Below are positions 1 to 8,238 of a stretch of DNA of 64,000 bases, one piece after another. Numbering within the stretch: the first letter of the stretch is position 1; each line of letters starts with the position of its first letter. This stretch comes from Polaribacter sp. HaHaR_3_91. GTDB lineage: Bacteria; Bacteroidota; Bacteroidia; Flavobacteriales; Flavobacteriaceae. The notes under the pieces are model-generated. The model saw nothing but the letters and a program-made list of their open reading frames with translations, was not told the origin of the DNA and did no database searches. A program made the translations under genes and the position numbers. The stretch lies in NCBI RefSeq assembly GCF_019278525.1, contig NZ_CP058986.1, positions 1,894,001 through 1,958,000 on the forward strand, in the 5' to 3' direction.

Positions 1-1590
1 CATTCTCAAGAAGAAACAGAAGTAACAATTGCAAAATTTAAAGAAGAAAAAATACCTGTAGATGCAGTGATTTTAGACTTGTATTGGTTTGGAAAAGAGT
101 TGCAAGGAACCATGGGGAATTTGGAGGTTTACAAAGATTCTTTTCCTGATATGAAAGGAATGATTTCTGGACTTAAAGACAAAGGTGTGAAAACGGTTTT
201 AATTACAGAACCTTTTATTTTATCTACTTCTAAAAAATGGGATGAAGCTGTAGCCAAAAAAGTTTTAGCAACAGATTCAATCGGAAATCCTGCAAAATAT
301 GATTTCTATTTTGGAAATACAGGTATAGTAGATATTTATAAAAAAGAAGGGAAAGAATGGTTCTGGAACATATATAAAGAACTTATAAATTTAGGAGCAA
401 AAGGACTTTGGGGAGATTTAGGAGAGCCAGAGGTTTTGCCTTCTTGGGTCAATTTTCAAGATAAAAAAGCAGACGAAATTCATAATATTTACGGGCATGA
501 TTGGGCACGTTTAATTTTTGAAGGATATCAAAAAGATTTTTCGAATGAAAGACCTTTTATTTTAATGCGAGCAGGTTATTCTGGGTCGCAACGTTTTGGG
601 ATGATTCCTTGGTCTGGAGATGTTAACAGAACTTGGGGAGGATTACAATCTCAACCAGAAATTTCCTTACAAATGGGTATGCAAGGTTTGGGATACATGC
701 ATTCTGATTTAGGCGGTTTTGCTGGCGCAAATTTAAATGATAATTTATATATCCGTTGGTTACAATATGGTGTTTTTCAACCGATATTTAGACCTCATGC
801 TCAAGAAGATGTTGCAAGTGAACCTGTTTTTAGAAGTGATAGAGCTAAGAAATTGACAAAAAAAGCAATTGAATTACGCTATAAATTATTGCCATATAAT
901 TACAATGTAGCGTTTGAGAACAATCAAAAAGGAACGCCTTTGATGCGACCTATCTTCTTTGAAGAAGACGATAAAAGATTGATGACTAATTCATCAACCT
1001 ATTTATGGGGAAAAGATTTTTTAATCACACCAATTTTAAAAGATTCGGTAGCAAGCAAAGAAATTTATTTTCCAAATACAGCCAATTGGTTTAATTTTTA
1101 TACAGATGAAAAAGTTATTGGTGGACAAACAAAATCCGTTGAATTAGATGAAGCAACAATTCCTACTTATGTTAGAGGAGGTGCTTTTATACCGATGGCA
1201 AAATTAGTACAGACTACAGATGCTTATAAAAGTGATGTTTTAGAAGTTCATTATTATTTAGATGCTTCTGTTAAAGAAAGTAAAAGAACGTTTTATAATG
1301 ATAATGGTTTGCTTTCTAAAGCATTTGAAAAAGGAGCTTATGAAATTCTAGAATTTGAGTCTAAATTAACTAAACGTTGCTTAGAATTTGAAATGAAAGC
1401 AGCATTTGGTGAAAATTGGAATCCAGAGCAAAAAGAAATTACGTTGGTATTGCATAATATCAATTGGAATCCTAAAAAGATAAAAGTTGATGGAAAAAGA
1501 AAACGAATTTTATCAGAAAAAAATACCCTTACAATTCCATTAAATTGGAATCCTAAGAAAGAATTAAAAGTAAAAATTTTATTAAAATAA
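1..1590 (+). CDS. GH31 family alpha-glucosidase, 5' end cut by window
   Basis: The frame is open from base 1, so only the last 529 residues are present and the true start lies upstream. The visible part is the GH31 TIM barrel plus C-terminal beta domains. The segment LWGDLGEPE carries the nucleophile Asp (visible residue 139), and WSGD (Asp at visible residue 207) is the usual GH31 acid/base. GH31 enzymes release glucose from the non-reducing ends of alpha-glucans. Two GH13 lipoproteins follow, the first after 10 bases, which fits the distal end of a starch/glycogen-type utilisation locus. The N-terminus is missing, so a signal peptide cannot be judged. Family is sure; exact linkage specificity is not. 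Confidence 0.9.
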   Translation, partial: HSQEETEVTIAKFKEEKIPVDAVILDLYWFGKELQGTMGNLEVYKDSFPDMKGMISGLKDKGVKTVLITEPFILSTSKKWDEAVAKKVLATDSIGNPAKYDFYFGNTGIVDIYKKEGKEWFWNIYKELINLGAKGLWGDLGEPEVLPSWVNFQDKKADEIHNIYGHDWARLIFEGYQKDFSNERPFILMRAGYSGSQRFGMIPWSGDVNRTWGGLQSQPEISLQMGMQGLGYMHSDLGGFAGANLNDNLYIRWLQYGVFQPIFRPHAQEDVASEPVFRSDRAKKLTKKAIELRYKLLPYNYNVAFENNQKGTPLMRPIFFEEDDKRLMTNSSTYLWGKDFLITPILKDSVASKEIYFPNTANWFNFYTDEKVIGGQTKSVELDEATIPTYVRGGAFIPMAKLVQTTDAYKSDVLEVHYYLDASVKESKRTFYNDNGLLSKAFEKGAYEILEFESKLTKRCLEFEMKAAFGENWNPEQKEITLVLHNINWNPKKIKVDGKRKRILSEKNTLTIPLNWNPKKELKVKILLK

Positions 1591-1600
1591 GAAATCAATT

Positions 1601-3478
1601 ATGAAAAAAATATACAGCGTTATATCTGTTTCAGTGTTAGCAATAATAATTGGTTGTTCAACAGAAAAAACACCAAAAATTAAGAAGATGAATTCAAATC
1701 AAGAGAAAAAAACAGTGGTTTATCAGGTATTTACACGATTATTCGGTAATACAAATACCACTAATAAACCTTGGGGAACTATTGAAGAAAATGGTGTTGG
1801 TAAATTCAATGATTTTACTGATAAAGCCTTGTCTGAAATTAAAGATTTAGGAGTTACACATATTTGGTACACAGGTGTTCCGCACCATGATGTAATTAGA
1901 GATTATACCGCGTTTGGCATTTCAAATGACGATCCAGATATTGTAAAAGGTAGAGCAGGATCTCCATATGCAGTAAAAGATTATTACAATGTTAATCCAG
2001 ATTTAGCAGTAAATGTAGAAAACAGATTAGAAGAATTTGAGGCTTTAATAGCGCGTTCTCATAAAAACGGATTAAAAGTAATTATAGATATTGTACCAAA
2101 TCACGTTGCTAGAAATTATCAAAGCTTATCTAACCCAGAAGGGACTAAAGATTTTGGAGCAGATGATGATAAAACAGTGGAGTATAATGTAGATAATAAC
2201 TTTTATTATGTGCCTAATAAAGCTTTCCAAGTACCAGACTTTTTAAATGGATATGCGCCTTTAGGCGGAGAAAAAAATCCATTATCAGATAATAAATTTG
2301 ATGAAAACCCAGCAAAATGGACAGGTAATGGTTCACGAGCTGCAAAACCTCATTTTAATGATTGGTATGAAACTGTAAAAGTAAATTATGGTATTGCTCC
2401 TGATGGGAAAAAAGATTTTGAAGAATTACCAGAAGGTTTTGATAATGAAGATTACAAAAAACACTTTGAGTTTTGGCAAGACAAAAAAGTGCCTAGTTCT
2501 TGGATTAAATTTAGAGATATTGCATTGTATTGGACTGCAAAAGGAGTAGACGGATTTAGATACGATATGGCAGAAATGGTGCCTGTAGAGTTTTGGAGTT
2601 TTATGAATTCTGCCATTAAAATGAAGAATGAAGATGCTTTTCTATTGGCAGAAGTGTACAACCCAAATGAATATAGAAATTATATTAGAAAAGGAAAAAT
2701 GGATTATTTGTATGACAAAGTGCAGTTGTATGATACCATAAAAAATATTATGCAAGGTCATGGATTAACAGATCATATTGCGCCAATTCAAGAAGATCTA
2801 AAAGATATTGAACACAATATGTTACATTTCTTAGAAAACCATGATGAGCAAAGAATTGCAAGTCCAGAATTTGCGGGAGATGCTTTAAAAGGAAAACCAG
2901 CAATGGTGGTTTCTGCAACAATTTCTACGGCACCAACAATGGTGTATTTCGGGCAAGAATTTGGAGAACCAGGTGCAGAAAATGCGGGGTTTGGTACTCC
3001 ATCTAGAACTTCAATTTTCGATTATATTGGTGTGCCTACATTACAACGTTGGGTAAATGATAAAGAGTATGATGGAGGCCAATCTACAGATCAAGAAAAA
3101 TCATTAAGAGATTTTTACAAGCGTTTGCTAAACTTTACCATTAAAAGTGATGCCTTAATGGGCGAGTATCAAGATATTCATCATTTTAATCGTGAAAATG
3201 CAGAATGGTATAATGAAAGAGTTTCTTCTTATGTAAGATGGAGTGATGATGAAAAATTAATTATCGTTTCTAATTTTAATGCTCATGATACTTATGGTTT
3301 CGAGTTAGGTTTACCACAAGATATTATTGCAAAATGGAACTTAAAAGAGGGGGGATATCAAGTAGAAGATCAATTGTATAAAGAGTATTCATCAACTTTA
3401 AAAGTAAAAAACGGAGAAGCTAGAGTTAGAGTAGATCTAAAACCATTAGAATCATTTATCCTTAAAGTTAAGTATTAA
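1601..3478 (+). CDS. GH13 alpha-amylase family lipoprotein
   Basis: The 625-residue product has a lipoprotein signal ending in IIGC, so it should be anchored in the outer membrane or periplasm. The GH13 catalytic set is complete: nucleophile Asp322 in GFRYDMAE, acid/base Glu351 in LAEVYNP, and the transition-state Asp415 in ENHDEQR. Family members hydrolyse alpha-1,4-glucans. It lies 10 bases after the GH31 gene and shares its transcription unit. A hairpin separates it from the next GH13 gene. The start is the ATG at 1601, just ahead of the signal peptide. The GH13 subfamily cannot be set by eye. Confidence 0.92.
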   Translation: MKKIYSVISVSVLAIIIGCSTEKTPKIKKMNSNQEKKTVVYQVFTRLFGNTNTTNKPWGTIEENGVGKFNDFTDKALSEIKDLGVTHIWYTGVPHHDVIRDYTAFGISNDDPDIVKGRAGSPYAVKDYYNVNPDLAVNVENRLEEFEALIARSHKNGLKVIIDIVPNHVARNYQSLSNPEGTKDFGADDDKTVEYNVDNNFYYVPNKAFQVPDFLNGYAPLGGEKNPLSDNKFDENPAKWTGNGSRAAKPHFNDWYETVKVNYGIAPDGKKDFEELPEGFDNEDYKKHFEFWQDKKVPSSWIKFRDIALYWTAKGVDGFRYDMAEMVPVEFWSFMNSAIKMKNEDAFLLAEVYNPNEYRNYIRKGKMDYLYDKVQLYDTIKNIMQGHGLTDHIAPIQEDLKDIEHNMLHFLENHDEQRIASPEFAGDALKGKPAMVVSATISTAPTMVYFGQEFGEPGAENAGFGTPSRTSIFDYIGVPTLQRWVNDKEYDGGQSTDQEKSLRDFYKRLLNFTIKSDALMGEYQDIHHFNRENAEWYNERVSSYVRWSDDEKLIIVSNFNAHDTYGFELGLPQDIIAKWNLKEGGYQVEDQLYKEYSSTLKVKNGEARVRVDLKPLESFILKVKY

Positions 3479-3484
3479 TAACAT

Positions 3485-3516
3485 AAACCTCAAAGGTTTT
3501 AAAACTTTTGAGGTTT
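3485..3516 (+). other. Intergenic hairpin between the two GH13 genes
   Basis: An inverted repeat with 16-base arms and one mismatch starts AAACCTCAAA and ends TTTTGAGGTTT. It is followed by AAAA rather than a T-run, so it does not look like a strong intrinsic terminator. It may stabilise or partly attenuate the polycistronic mRNA. Confidence 0.5.
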
Positions 3517-3534
3517 AAAACATAAAATATAATT

Positions 3535-5187
3535 ATGAAGAACCTTGTTTTTTTCATCTTCTTAGCATCTATTTTTAGTTGTAAAGAAAATTTATCAAAA
3601 GAAAAAGTAGCAACACAAACTGCTCAAAAAGAGTTTGTTTGGGAAGGCGCAAATATTTATTTTTTATTGACAGACCGCTTTAATAACGGAGATACCTCCA
3701 ATGATATTAATTTTGAAAGGACTAAAGAAACAGGGAAGTTACGTGGTTTTAAAGGTGGAGATATTAAAGGAATTACTCAAAAAATAAAAGAAGGTTATTT
3801 TACCAAGTTAGGAATTAATGCTATTTGGATGACGCCAATTGTAGAGCAAATTCATGGTGGAACCGATGAAGGAACTGGAGTATCTTATGGTTTTCATGGC
3901 TATTGGACAAAAGATTGGACAAGTATAGATCCAAATTTTGGGACTAAGGAAGACTTGAAAGAATTGGTGGCTATTGCGCATAAAAACGGAATTCGTATTT
4001 TATTAGATGCCGTTATCAATCACACAGGGCCTGTTACAGAAAAAGATCCTGTATGGCCTTCAGATTGGGTAAGAACAGAGCCTACGTGTACGTATGATTC
4101 ATATGAGCATACGGTTTCTTGTACGTTGGTAGAGAATTTACCAGACATTAAAACAGAAAGTAATAATGCTGTAGAATTGCCAATTCAGTTGGTAGAAAAG
4201 TGGAAAGCAGAAGGACGTTACGAGCTAGAAGTAAAAGAATTAGAGGAGTTTTTTACAAGAACTGGTCACCCAAGAGCACCTCGCTTTTACATTATGAAAT
4301 GGCTAACGGATTATATTACTGAATTTGGAATTGATGGTTACAGGGTAGACACCGTAAAACATACAGAAGAATTTGTATGGCAAGAATTTAAGCAAGAGTG
4401 TGATGCCGCTTTTGCTATTTATAAAAAAAATAATCCTGAGAAAGTTTTAGATGAAAATAATTTTTATTTAGTAGGCGAGGTGTATAATTACACGATATCA
4501 GATGGAAAAGAATTTGATTTAGGTGGAGAAAAAATTAATTATTATGACAATGCTTTTCAAAGTTTAATCAATTTTGAATTGAAATGGAATGTGAAACAAA
4601 TGGCAGAAACAGCTGTTTTTCAAAAATACGATTCACTTTTAAATACAGATTTTAAGGGATACGGAGTTTTGAATTATCTAACCTCTCATGATGATGGTCA
4701 GCCTTTTGATAAAGAAAGAGAACAGCCTTATAAAACAGCCACTATGTTGCTATTAACTCCGGGGACTTCACAAGTATATTATGGAGATGAATCGGCAAGA
4801 AATTTAATAATAGAAGACGCTGTTGGCGATGCAACCTTGCGTTCTTTTATGAATTGGGAAGACATTCAATCGAAAGAAGAAACTCAGAAAATTTTAGAGC
4901 ATTGGCAAAAATTAGGTCAGTTTAGAGCCAATCATCCAGGGGTAGGTGCAGGGAAACACTCCCTTATTACAAAAGAAAATGGAGTTGTTTTTTCGAGAGT
5001 TAGAAAAGAAGATAAAATTATTGTGGGTATCAATTTACAGAAAGGAAATAAAGAAATTGAGGTTTTATCATTATTTAAAAATGGAGAGAAATTGAATGAT
5101 TTTTATTCTAACCAAACTGTAGAAGTGAAAGACGGAAAAGTCGTTGTAAACTCAGAATTTGATCTTGTTTTGTTAGAAAAACAGTAA
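3535..5187 (+). CDS. GH13 alpha-amylase family lipoprotein
   Basis: The 550-residue product has a short lipoprotein signal with lipobox SIFSC. The GH13 motifs are intact: the DAVINHTG region, nucleophile Asp272 in GYRVDTVKH, acid/base Glu315 in VGEVYNY, and Asp386 in SHDD. It should cut alpha-glucans at the cell envelope together with the preceding GH13 and GH31 enzymes. The sequence differs strongly from the 625-residue GH13 upstream, so the two are not a recent duplication. A strong intrinsic terminator follows, making this the last gene of the alpha-glucan locus. Specificity (amylase, neopullulanase or cyclomaltodextrinase) is open. Confidence 0.92.
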   Translation: MKNLVFFIFLASIFSCKENLSKEKVATQTAQKEFVWEGANIYFLLTDRFNNGDTSNDINFERTKETGKLRGFKGGDIKGITQKIKEGYFTKLGINAIWMTPIVEQIHGGTDEGTGVSYGFHGYWTKDWTSIDPNFGTKEDLKELVAIAHKNGIRILLDAVINHTGPVTEKDPVWPSDWVRTEPTCTYDSYEHTVSCTLVENLPDIKTESNNAVELPIQLVEKWKAEGRYELEVKELEEFFTRTGHPRAPRFYIMKWLTDYITEFGIDGYRVDTVKHTEEFVWQEFKQECDAAFAIYKKNNPEKVLDENNFYLVGEVYNYTISDGKEFDLGGEKINYYDNAFQSLINFELKWNVKQMAETAVFQKYDSLLNTDFKGYGVLNYLTSHDDGQPFDKEREQPYKTATMLLLTPGTSQVYYGDESARNLIIEDAVGDATLRSFMNWEDIQSKEETQKILEHWQKLGQFRANHPGVGAGKHSLITKENGVVFSRVRKEDKIIVGINLQKGNKEIEVLSLFKNGEKLNDFYSNQTVEVKDGKVVVNSEFDLVLLEKQ

Positions 5188-5212
5188 ATTTTAATTATTA
5201 AACTAGTAATAC

Positions 5213-5245
5213 AAACGTTCAAAATTTATTTTTGGACGTTTTTAT
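5213..5245 (+). terminator. Intrinsic terminator of the alpha-glucan locus
   Basis: The arms AAACGTTCAAAA and TTTTGGACGTTT form a 12-bp stem with one G-T pair and a 5-base loop, followed by a run of T. It starts 25 bases after the GH13 stop codon. Confidence 0.85.
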
Positions 5246-5264
5246 GTATACTAATTTATTTTCA

Positions 5265-5342
5265 GGGCGTTACCTAAAGGTCGGGCTTTACACTATATCT
5301 TTTTGAGAAAAACAAAAAGGATGCCGTTTCAATCCCTAACGC
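5265..5342. repeat. Structured palindromic intergenic element
   Basis: An outer 6-bp stem pairs GCGTTA (5267-5272) with TAACGC (5337-5342). A nested stem pairs the ATCTTTTTG segment near 5297-5305 with CAAAAAGGAT at 5313-5322. The local G+C is clearly higher than the flanks. From memory, closely similar sequence sits between genes in many flavobacterial genomes; this is unverified. No protein-coding signal overlaps it. Confidence 0.5.
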
Positions 5343-5747
5343 AAGGACGTTTGCTAACAAAAGAGTAAAATAAAAGAATGAATAGAATTTTAAAAATTAT
5401 ATAAAGAAGTCTGTTTTTAGATTGTATTTTATTTTCATTTTTCTGTTTTAAAAAAAAAGAAAAGTCTATAAAAAAAATAATAAAAAAATCCACAAAAATA
5501 GCACAAACAGAGCGTACTTTTGTACTTGCTAAAAACAGTGTATTTAAAAGCAATTTAACTAGCAATTATTCATAAAGTAAGTGCCTATTACAAATTGGCA
5601 TAATTAATGAATAGATAAACAAAGTAAGTGTGTTATTTAGATATTATAAAAAAAAGTTGTAAATTATAATATCAAGTGCACAAAAAGAAGTATCATTTAA
5701 GTCGGTTGCAGTCAACTTAAAACGATATTTTTTTGAGAAAATAAAGA
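5343..5747. other. AT-rich intergenic stretch, no gene seen
   Basis: The stretch is very AT-rich with long A and T runs. The only sizeable open frame is on the minus strand and has the low-complexity, Phe/Ile/Lys-rich composition of translated AT-rich DNA. I see no tRNA-like or riboswitch-like element. It probably holds the promoter of the TPR gene that follows. Confidence 0.5.
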
Positions 5748-5765
5748 GTCATTTTGTAAAATGAC
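5748..5765 (+). promoter_or_regulatory. Perfect dyad upstream of the TPR gene
   Basis: The sequence GTCATTTTGTAAAATGAC has two 8-base arms around GT. It ends 15 bases before the start codon at 5781. It could be an operator or a small hairpin in the 5' leader. Confidence 0.35.
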
Positions 5766-5780
5766 AAATAAAGAAATAAT

Positions 5781-6317
5781 ATGGGGACATTAGTAAATAA
5801 TTATATTTTTAAAGCATTAGAGAGCTACCCTTTCGATTTGGAGGAGGTAATGGAGGCTTTAAATTTTGCATTATCTTATGATGATAAAAATACAATGGCA
5901 TTAACTTTAATGGGTAGGGTTTATGCGGAAAAGTTGTATAAATATGAAGAAGCAATTGTGTATTTTAAACAAGCTTTGGCAGAAAATATTCATGCTTTTG
6001 AGGTATATACACCTTATATTAATACACTTCTATGGAATGAAGATTATAAAGAAGTAGAAGATTTTATAGATTTTGCTTTAACAGTAAAAGGATCTGATAA
6101 AGCACTTTTATATCTAAAGAAAGCAATTTTGCATGAGCAATTAAAAGACTATAAAACAGCGCTTACTTTTATAAAGTTAGCAAAAGAGCATACTTTTAAT
6201 TCAGAATTTATGGCAGATATTGTTATCGAAAAAGAGAGAATAAAAGGAAAAATGCCTAAGAAAAAGAAAGCAAAAGCAACAAAGAAACCAGGTAAGACTT
6301 CTAAAAACAAGAAATAA
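5781..6317 (+). CDS. TPR-repeat protein
   Basis: The 178-residue product has no signal peptide. Residues about 15-150 form helical tetratricopeptide-like repeats, for example YAEKLYKYEEAIVYFKQAL and KDYKTALTFIKLAKEH. The C-terminal 25 residues are a strongly basic lysine-rich tail that may bind nucleic acid or acidic partners. It stands alone between an intergenic element and a terminator, with a convergent neighbour. No enzymatic motif is visible. TPR proteins usually act as scaffolds; the partner is unknown. Confidence 0.75.
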   Translation: MGTLVNNYIFKALESYPFDLEEVMEALNFALSYDDKNTMALTLMGRVYAEKLYKYEEAIVYFKQALAENIHAFEVYTPYINTLLWNEDYKEVEDFIDFALTVKGSDKALLYLKKAILHEQLKDYKTALTFIKLAKEHTFNSEFMADIVIEKERIKGKMPKKKKAKATKKPGKTSKNKK

Positions 6318-6323
6318 GTAAAA

Positions 6324-6354
6324 GGTGTTAGCAGAAAAAGCTAACATCTTTTTT
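6324..6354 (+). terminator. Intrinsic terminator after the TPR gene
   Basis: GGTGTTAGC pairs with GCTAACATC (8 of 9, the other pair G-T), followed by six T. It abuts the stop codon of the convergent gene and may work in both directions. Confidence 0.8.
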
Positions 6355-7003
6355 ATTCAAATAGGGCGTCTAGGGTTAAAACGTCTAAAACACCATCTAC
6401 AAAAAGGTTGTTTTTTTCTTCAAAATCTTTAATAGAATTTAAAGTTTCGAGCTTATAAAACCCATCTAATTTTATATTGAATCCCTTTTGATTTAATTGC
6501 TTTTGAATTTCAAATATCAAAGCACTTTTATACCCATAAAGCATTGTTTTATCAGGATTAAACATACTTTTAATTTTATTGATTGCAATTGATTTTTGGT
6601 GAGATTTTAAGTCGGTTCCGGTATTTTCTAAAAACTGAATTTCTTCATTAGACAAACCTTTCGTTTTTAATACAGCAGATTTTTCTAATTTACTTTCATA
6701 AAATTTAATAGTTGCAACTTTATCTGCATATTTTTTAACGGCTAATTTGGTTTCTTCTGTATCCTCTTCAGGAGTTCTAACATCAATATTATTAGCTGTC
6801 CACTGCAGTTTTACAAAACTATTTAAATCTTCAATAGCTTTATAATAATTGATAACCGTTTCCTGGTTGTAATAAGCGTTATCTATTTCTTTTGTCGTTT
6901 TATAATCAACATTAGGAGAATTGAATCTTTTATATTGAGAATATTGTCCGTAACCAATAAAAAAGGCAATAATCAATAAAAGTAAAATAATTAATTGTTT
7001 CAT
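6353..7003 (-). CDS. Membrane-anchored protein with peptidoglycan-binding-like C-terminus
   Basis: The 216-residue product starts with a single hydrophobic segment (residues 3-20) and then has a charged helical middle. The last 60 residues resemble a peptidoglycan-binding domain 1 (PG_binding_1) fold: a predicted helix IFEIQKQLNQKGFNIKLDG followed by a second helix and FVDGVLDVLTLDAL. Such domains anchor proteins to the cell wall. There is no hydrolase motif. It converges with the TPR gene and sits behind the LacI gene on the same strand. Its role is unknown. Confidence 0.65.
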   Translation of the reverse strand: MKQLIILLLLIIAFFIGYGQYSQYKRFNSPNVDYKTTKEIDNAYYNQETVINYYKAIEDLNSFVKLQWTANNIDVRTPEEDTEETKLAVKKYADKVATIKFYESKLEKSAVLKTKGLSNEEIQFLENTGTDLKSHQKSIAINKIKSMFNPDKTMLYGYKSALIFEIQKQLNQKGFNIKLDGFYKLETLNSIKDFEEKNNLFVDGVLDVLTLDALFE

Positions 7004-7055
7004 AAGGTTTGATTATTGTCTATTAGGTATTAACAAAAATAAGCAAAAGAAAAGG

Positions 7056-8147
7056 TTAGGAGTGTTTTCTATTAGAAGAATCTCTAATAAGTAATTCTAC
7101 ATCTAAAATCTTTTTGGTAAGTGTTTGTTTTACAACATCATTTTTAACATGTTCTAAAAAAGAAAGTGCAGCTAGTTTACCAATTTCCTCACTATGTTGC
7201 TCTATACTTGTAATAGAAGGAGTAACCATAGAACTAAAAGGTTCATTACCAAAACCAACCAAAGCTATTTCATCCGGAATACTAATTTTTTCTTCATTTA
7301 ACACTTGTAAAGCACCAAGAGCGGCATAATCTCCAGCTACATAAACAGCATCTGGTCTATGTTCTAACGCTAGTAATTGATGCATTTTTTCTCTACCATC
7401 TTCAGTTGTTAAGTTACTTTCTATCAATAACTCATCTATGAGAGGTAAGTTGTGTTTATTTAAAGCATCTATATATCCTTTAATTCTGTTGTTAAAAATT
7501 CGGGTACGTTTAAAACCACCAATATGTGCAATTCTTTTACATCCTTGTTCTGCAAGATGTGCGACTATTAAATGACTGCTATTGTAATCATCTATACCGA
7601 TATAATCTACATTTAAATCATTTTCTCCACGATCAAATGTGATCAAAGGAATTCCTGCTTTTTTAACTTTTTCAAAATAACTTAAGTCCACAGTTTCATT
7701 TGCCATGGAAGCAATAATACCATCTACTTGAGTAAATAATAAAGTATCTATACTAGCACATTCTTTTTTAAAAGATTCGTTAGATTGGGTGATAATAATG
7801 TTATAGCCTTCTTTATTTAGTACTTCTTCTATATTTTGTATTACAGAAGAAAAAAAATTGCTATTTGTTCTAGGAACAATCACACCCACTAGTTTACTTT
7901 TTCCACTTCTAAGAGCACTTGCTAGGTGATTTGGCTGGTAGTTTAGGTTTTTTGCAACTTGTCTAACGGCTTTTTTTGTTTTCTCACTTATTCGAGAATC
8001 GTTATGTAATGCCTTAGAAACAGCTGCTGGAGAGATGTTTAAAACACTTGCAATATCTTTTATGGTAGTTTTCTTTTTGATAATACTTTTTTTTATATAT
8101 TTGCTTAATCGATTAAGCAAATATAATTCGATATTTAATATAATCAA
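7056..8147 (-). CDS. LacI-family transcriptional regulator
   Basis: An N-terminal LacI helix-turn-helix (TIKDIASVLNISPAAVSKAL) is followed by the hinge region and a periplasmic-binding-protein-like effector domain (GVIVPRTNSNFFS to the C-terminus). The frame opens with TTG at 8147, but the conserved HTH begins only about 28 codons later and no ATG lies between. A palindromic operator (8101-8120) falls inside this N-terminal extension. The real start is therefore probably downstream, possibly a non-ATG codon near 8081-8087. The gene is divergent from the KDG kinase operon and likely represses it and itself; the effector may be a sugar acid or related metabolite (inference). Confidence 0.88.
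   Translation of the reverse strand: MIILNIELYLLNRLSKYIKKSIIKKKTTIKDIASVLNISPAAVSKALHNDSRISEKTKKAVRQVAKNLNYQPNHLASALRSGKSKLVGVIVPRTNSNFFSSVIQNIEEVLNKEGYNIIITQSNESFKKECASIDTLLFTQVDGIIASMANETVDLSYFEKVKKAGIPLITFDRGENDLNVDYIGIDDYNSSHLIVAHLAEQGCKRIAHIGGFKRTRIFNNRIKGYIDALNKHNLPLIDELLIESNLTTEDGREKMHQLLALEHRPDAVYVAGDYAALGALQVLNEEKISIPDEIALVGFGNEPFSSMVTPSITSIEQHSEEIGKLAALSFLEHVKNDVVKQTLTKKILDVELLIRDSSNRKHS
8101..8120. promoter_or_regulatory. LacI-type operator, perfect palindrome
   Basis: TTGCTTAATCGATTAAGCAA is a perfect 20-bp palindrome with the central CG typical of LacI/GalR operators. It lies at the 5' end of the divergent lacI-type gene, where it could autoregulate. Confidence 0.75.
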
Positions 8148-8188
8148 AACGATAGTTCATTTCTTTCCTTTTGATTTTATTTTGAAAC

Positions 8189-8210
8189 ATTGCTTAAACG
8201 TTTAACCAAT
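8189..8210. promoter_or_regulatory. LacI-type operator upstream of KDG kinase
   Basis: A 22-bp palindrome with one mismatched position is built on the perfect core TTAAACGTTTAA. Its arms match the 8101-8120 site (TTGCTTAA and TTAA-CAA). It ends 28 bases before the kdgK start, a repressor-like position. Centre-to-centre distance to the other site is about 89 bp. Confidence 0.75.
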
Positions 8211-8238
8211 TAACTATAATATTAAAAAAAGGATTAAA

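Noticed and set aside
5329..5565. 78-codon minus-strand open frame in the spacer after the alpha-glucan locus
   Set aside because: Low-complexity Phe/Ile/Lys composition, start and end inside AT-rich or palindromic DNA, no domain.
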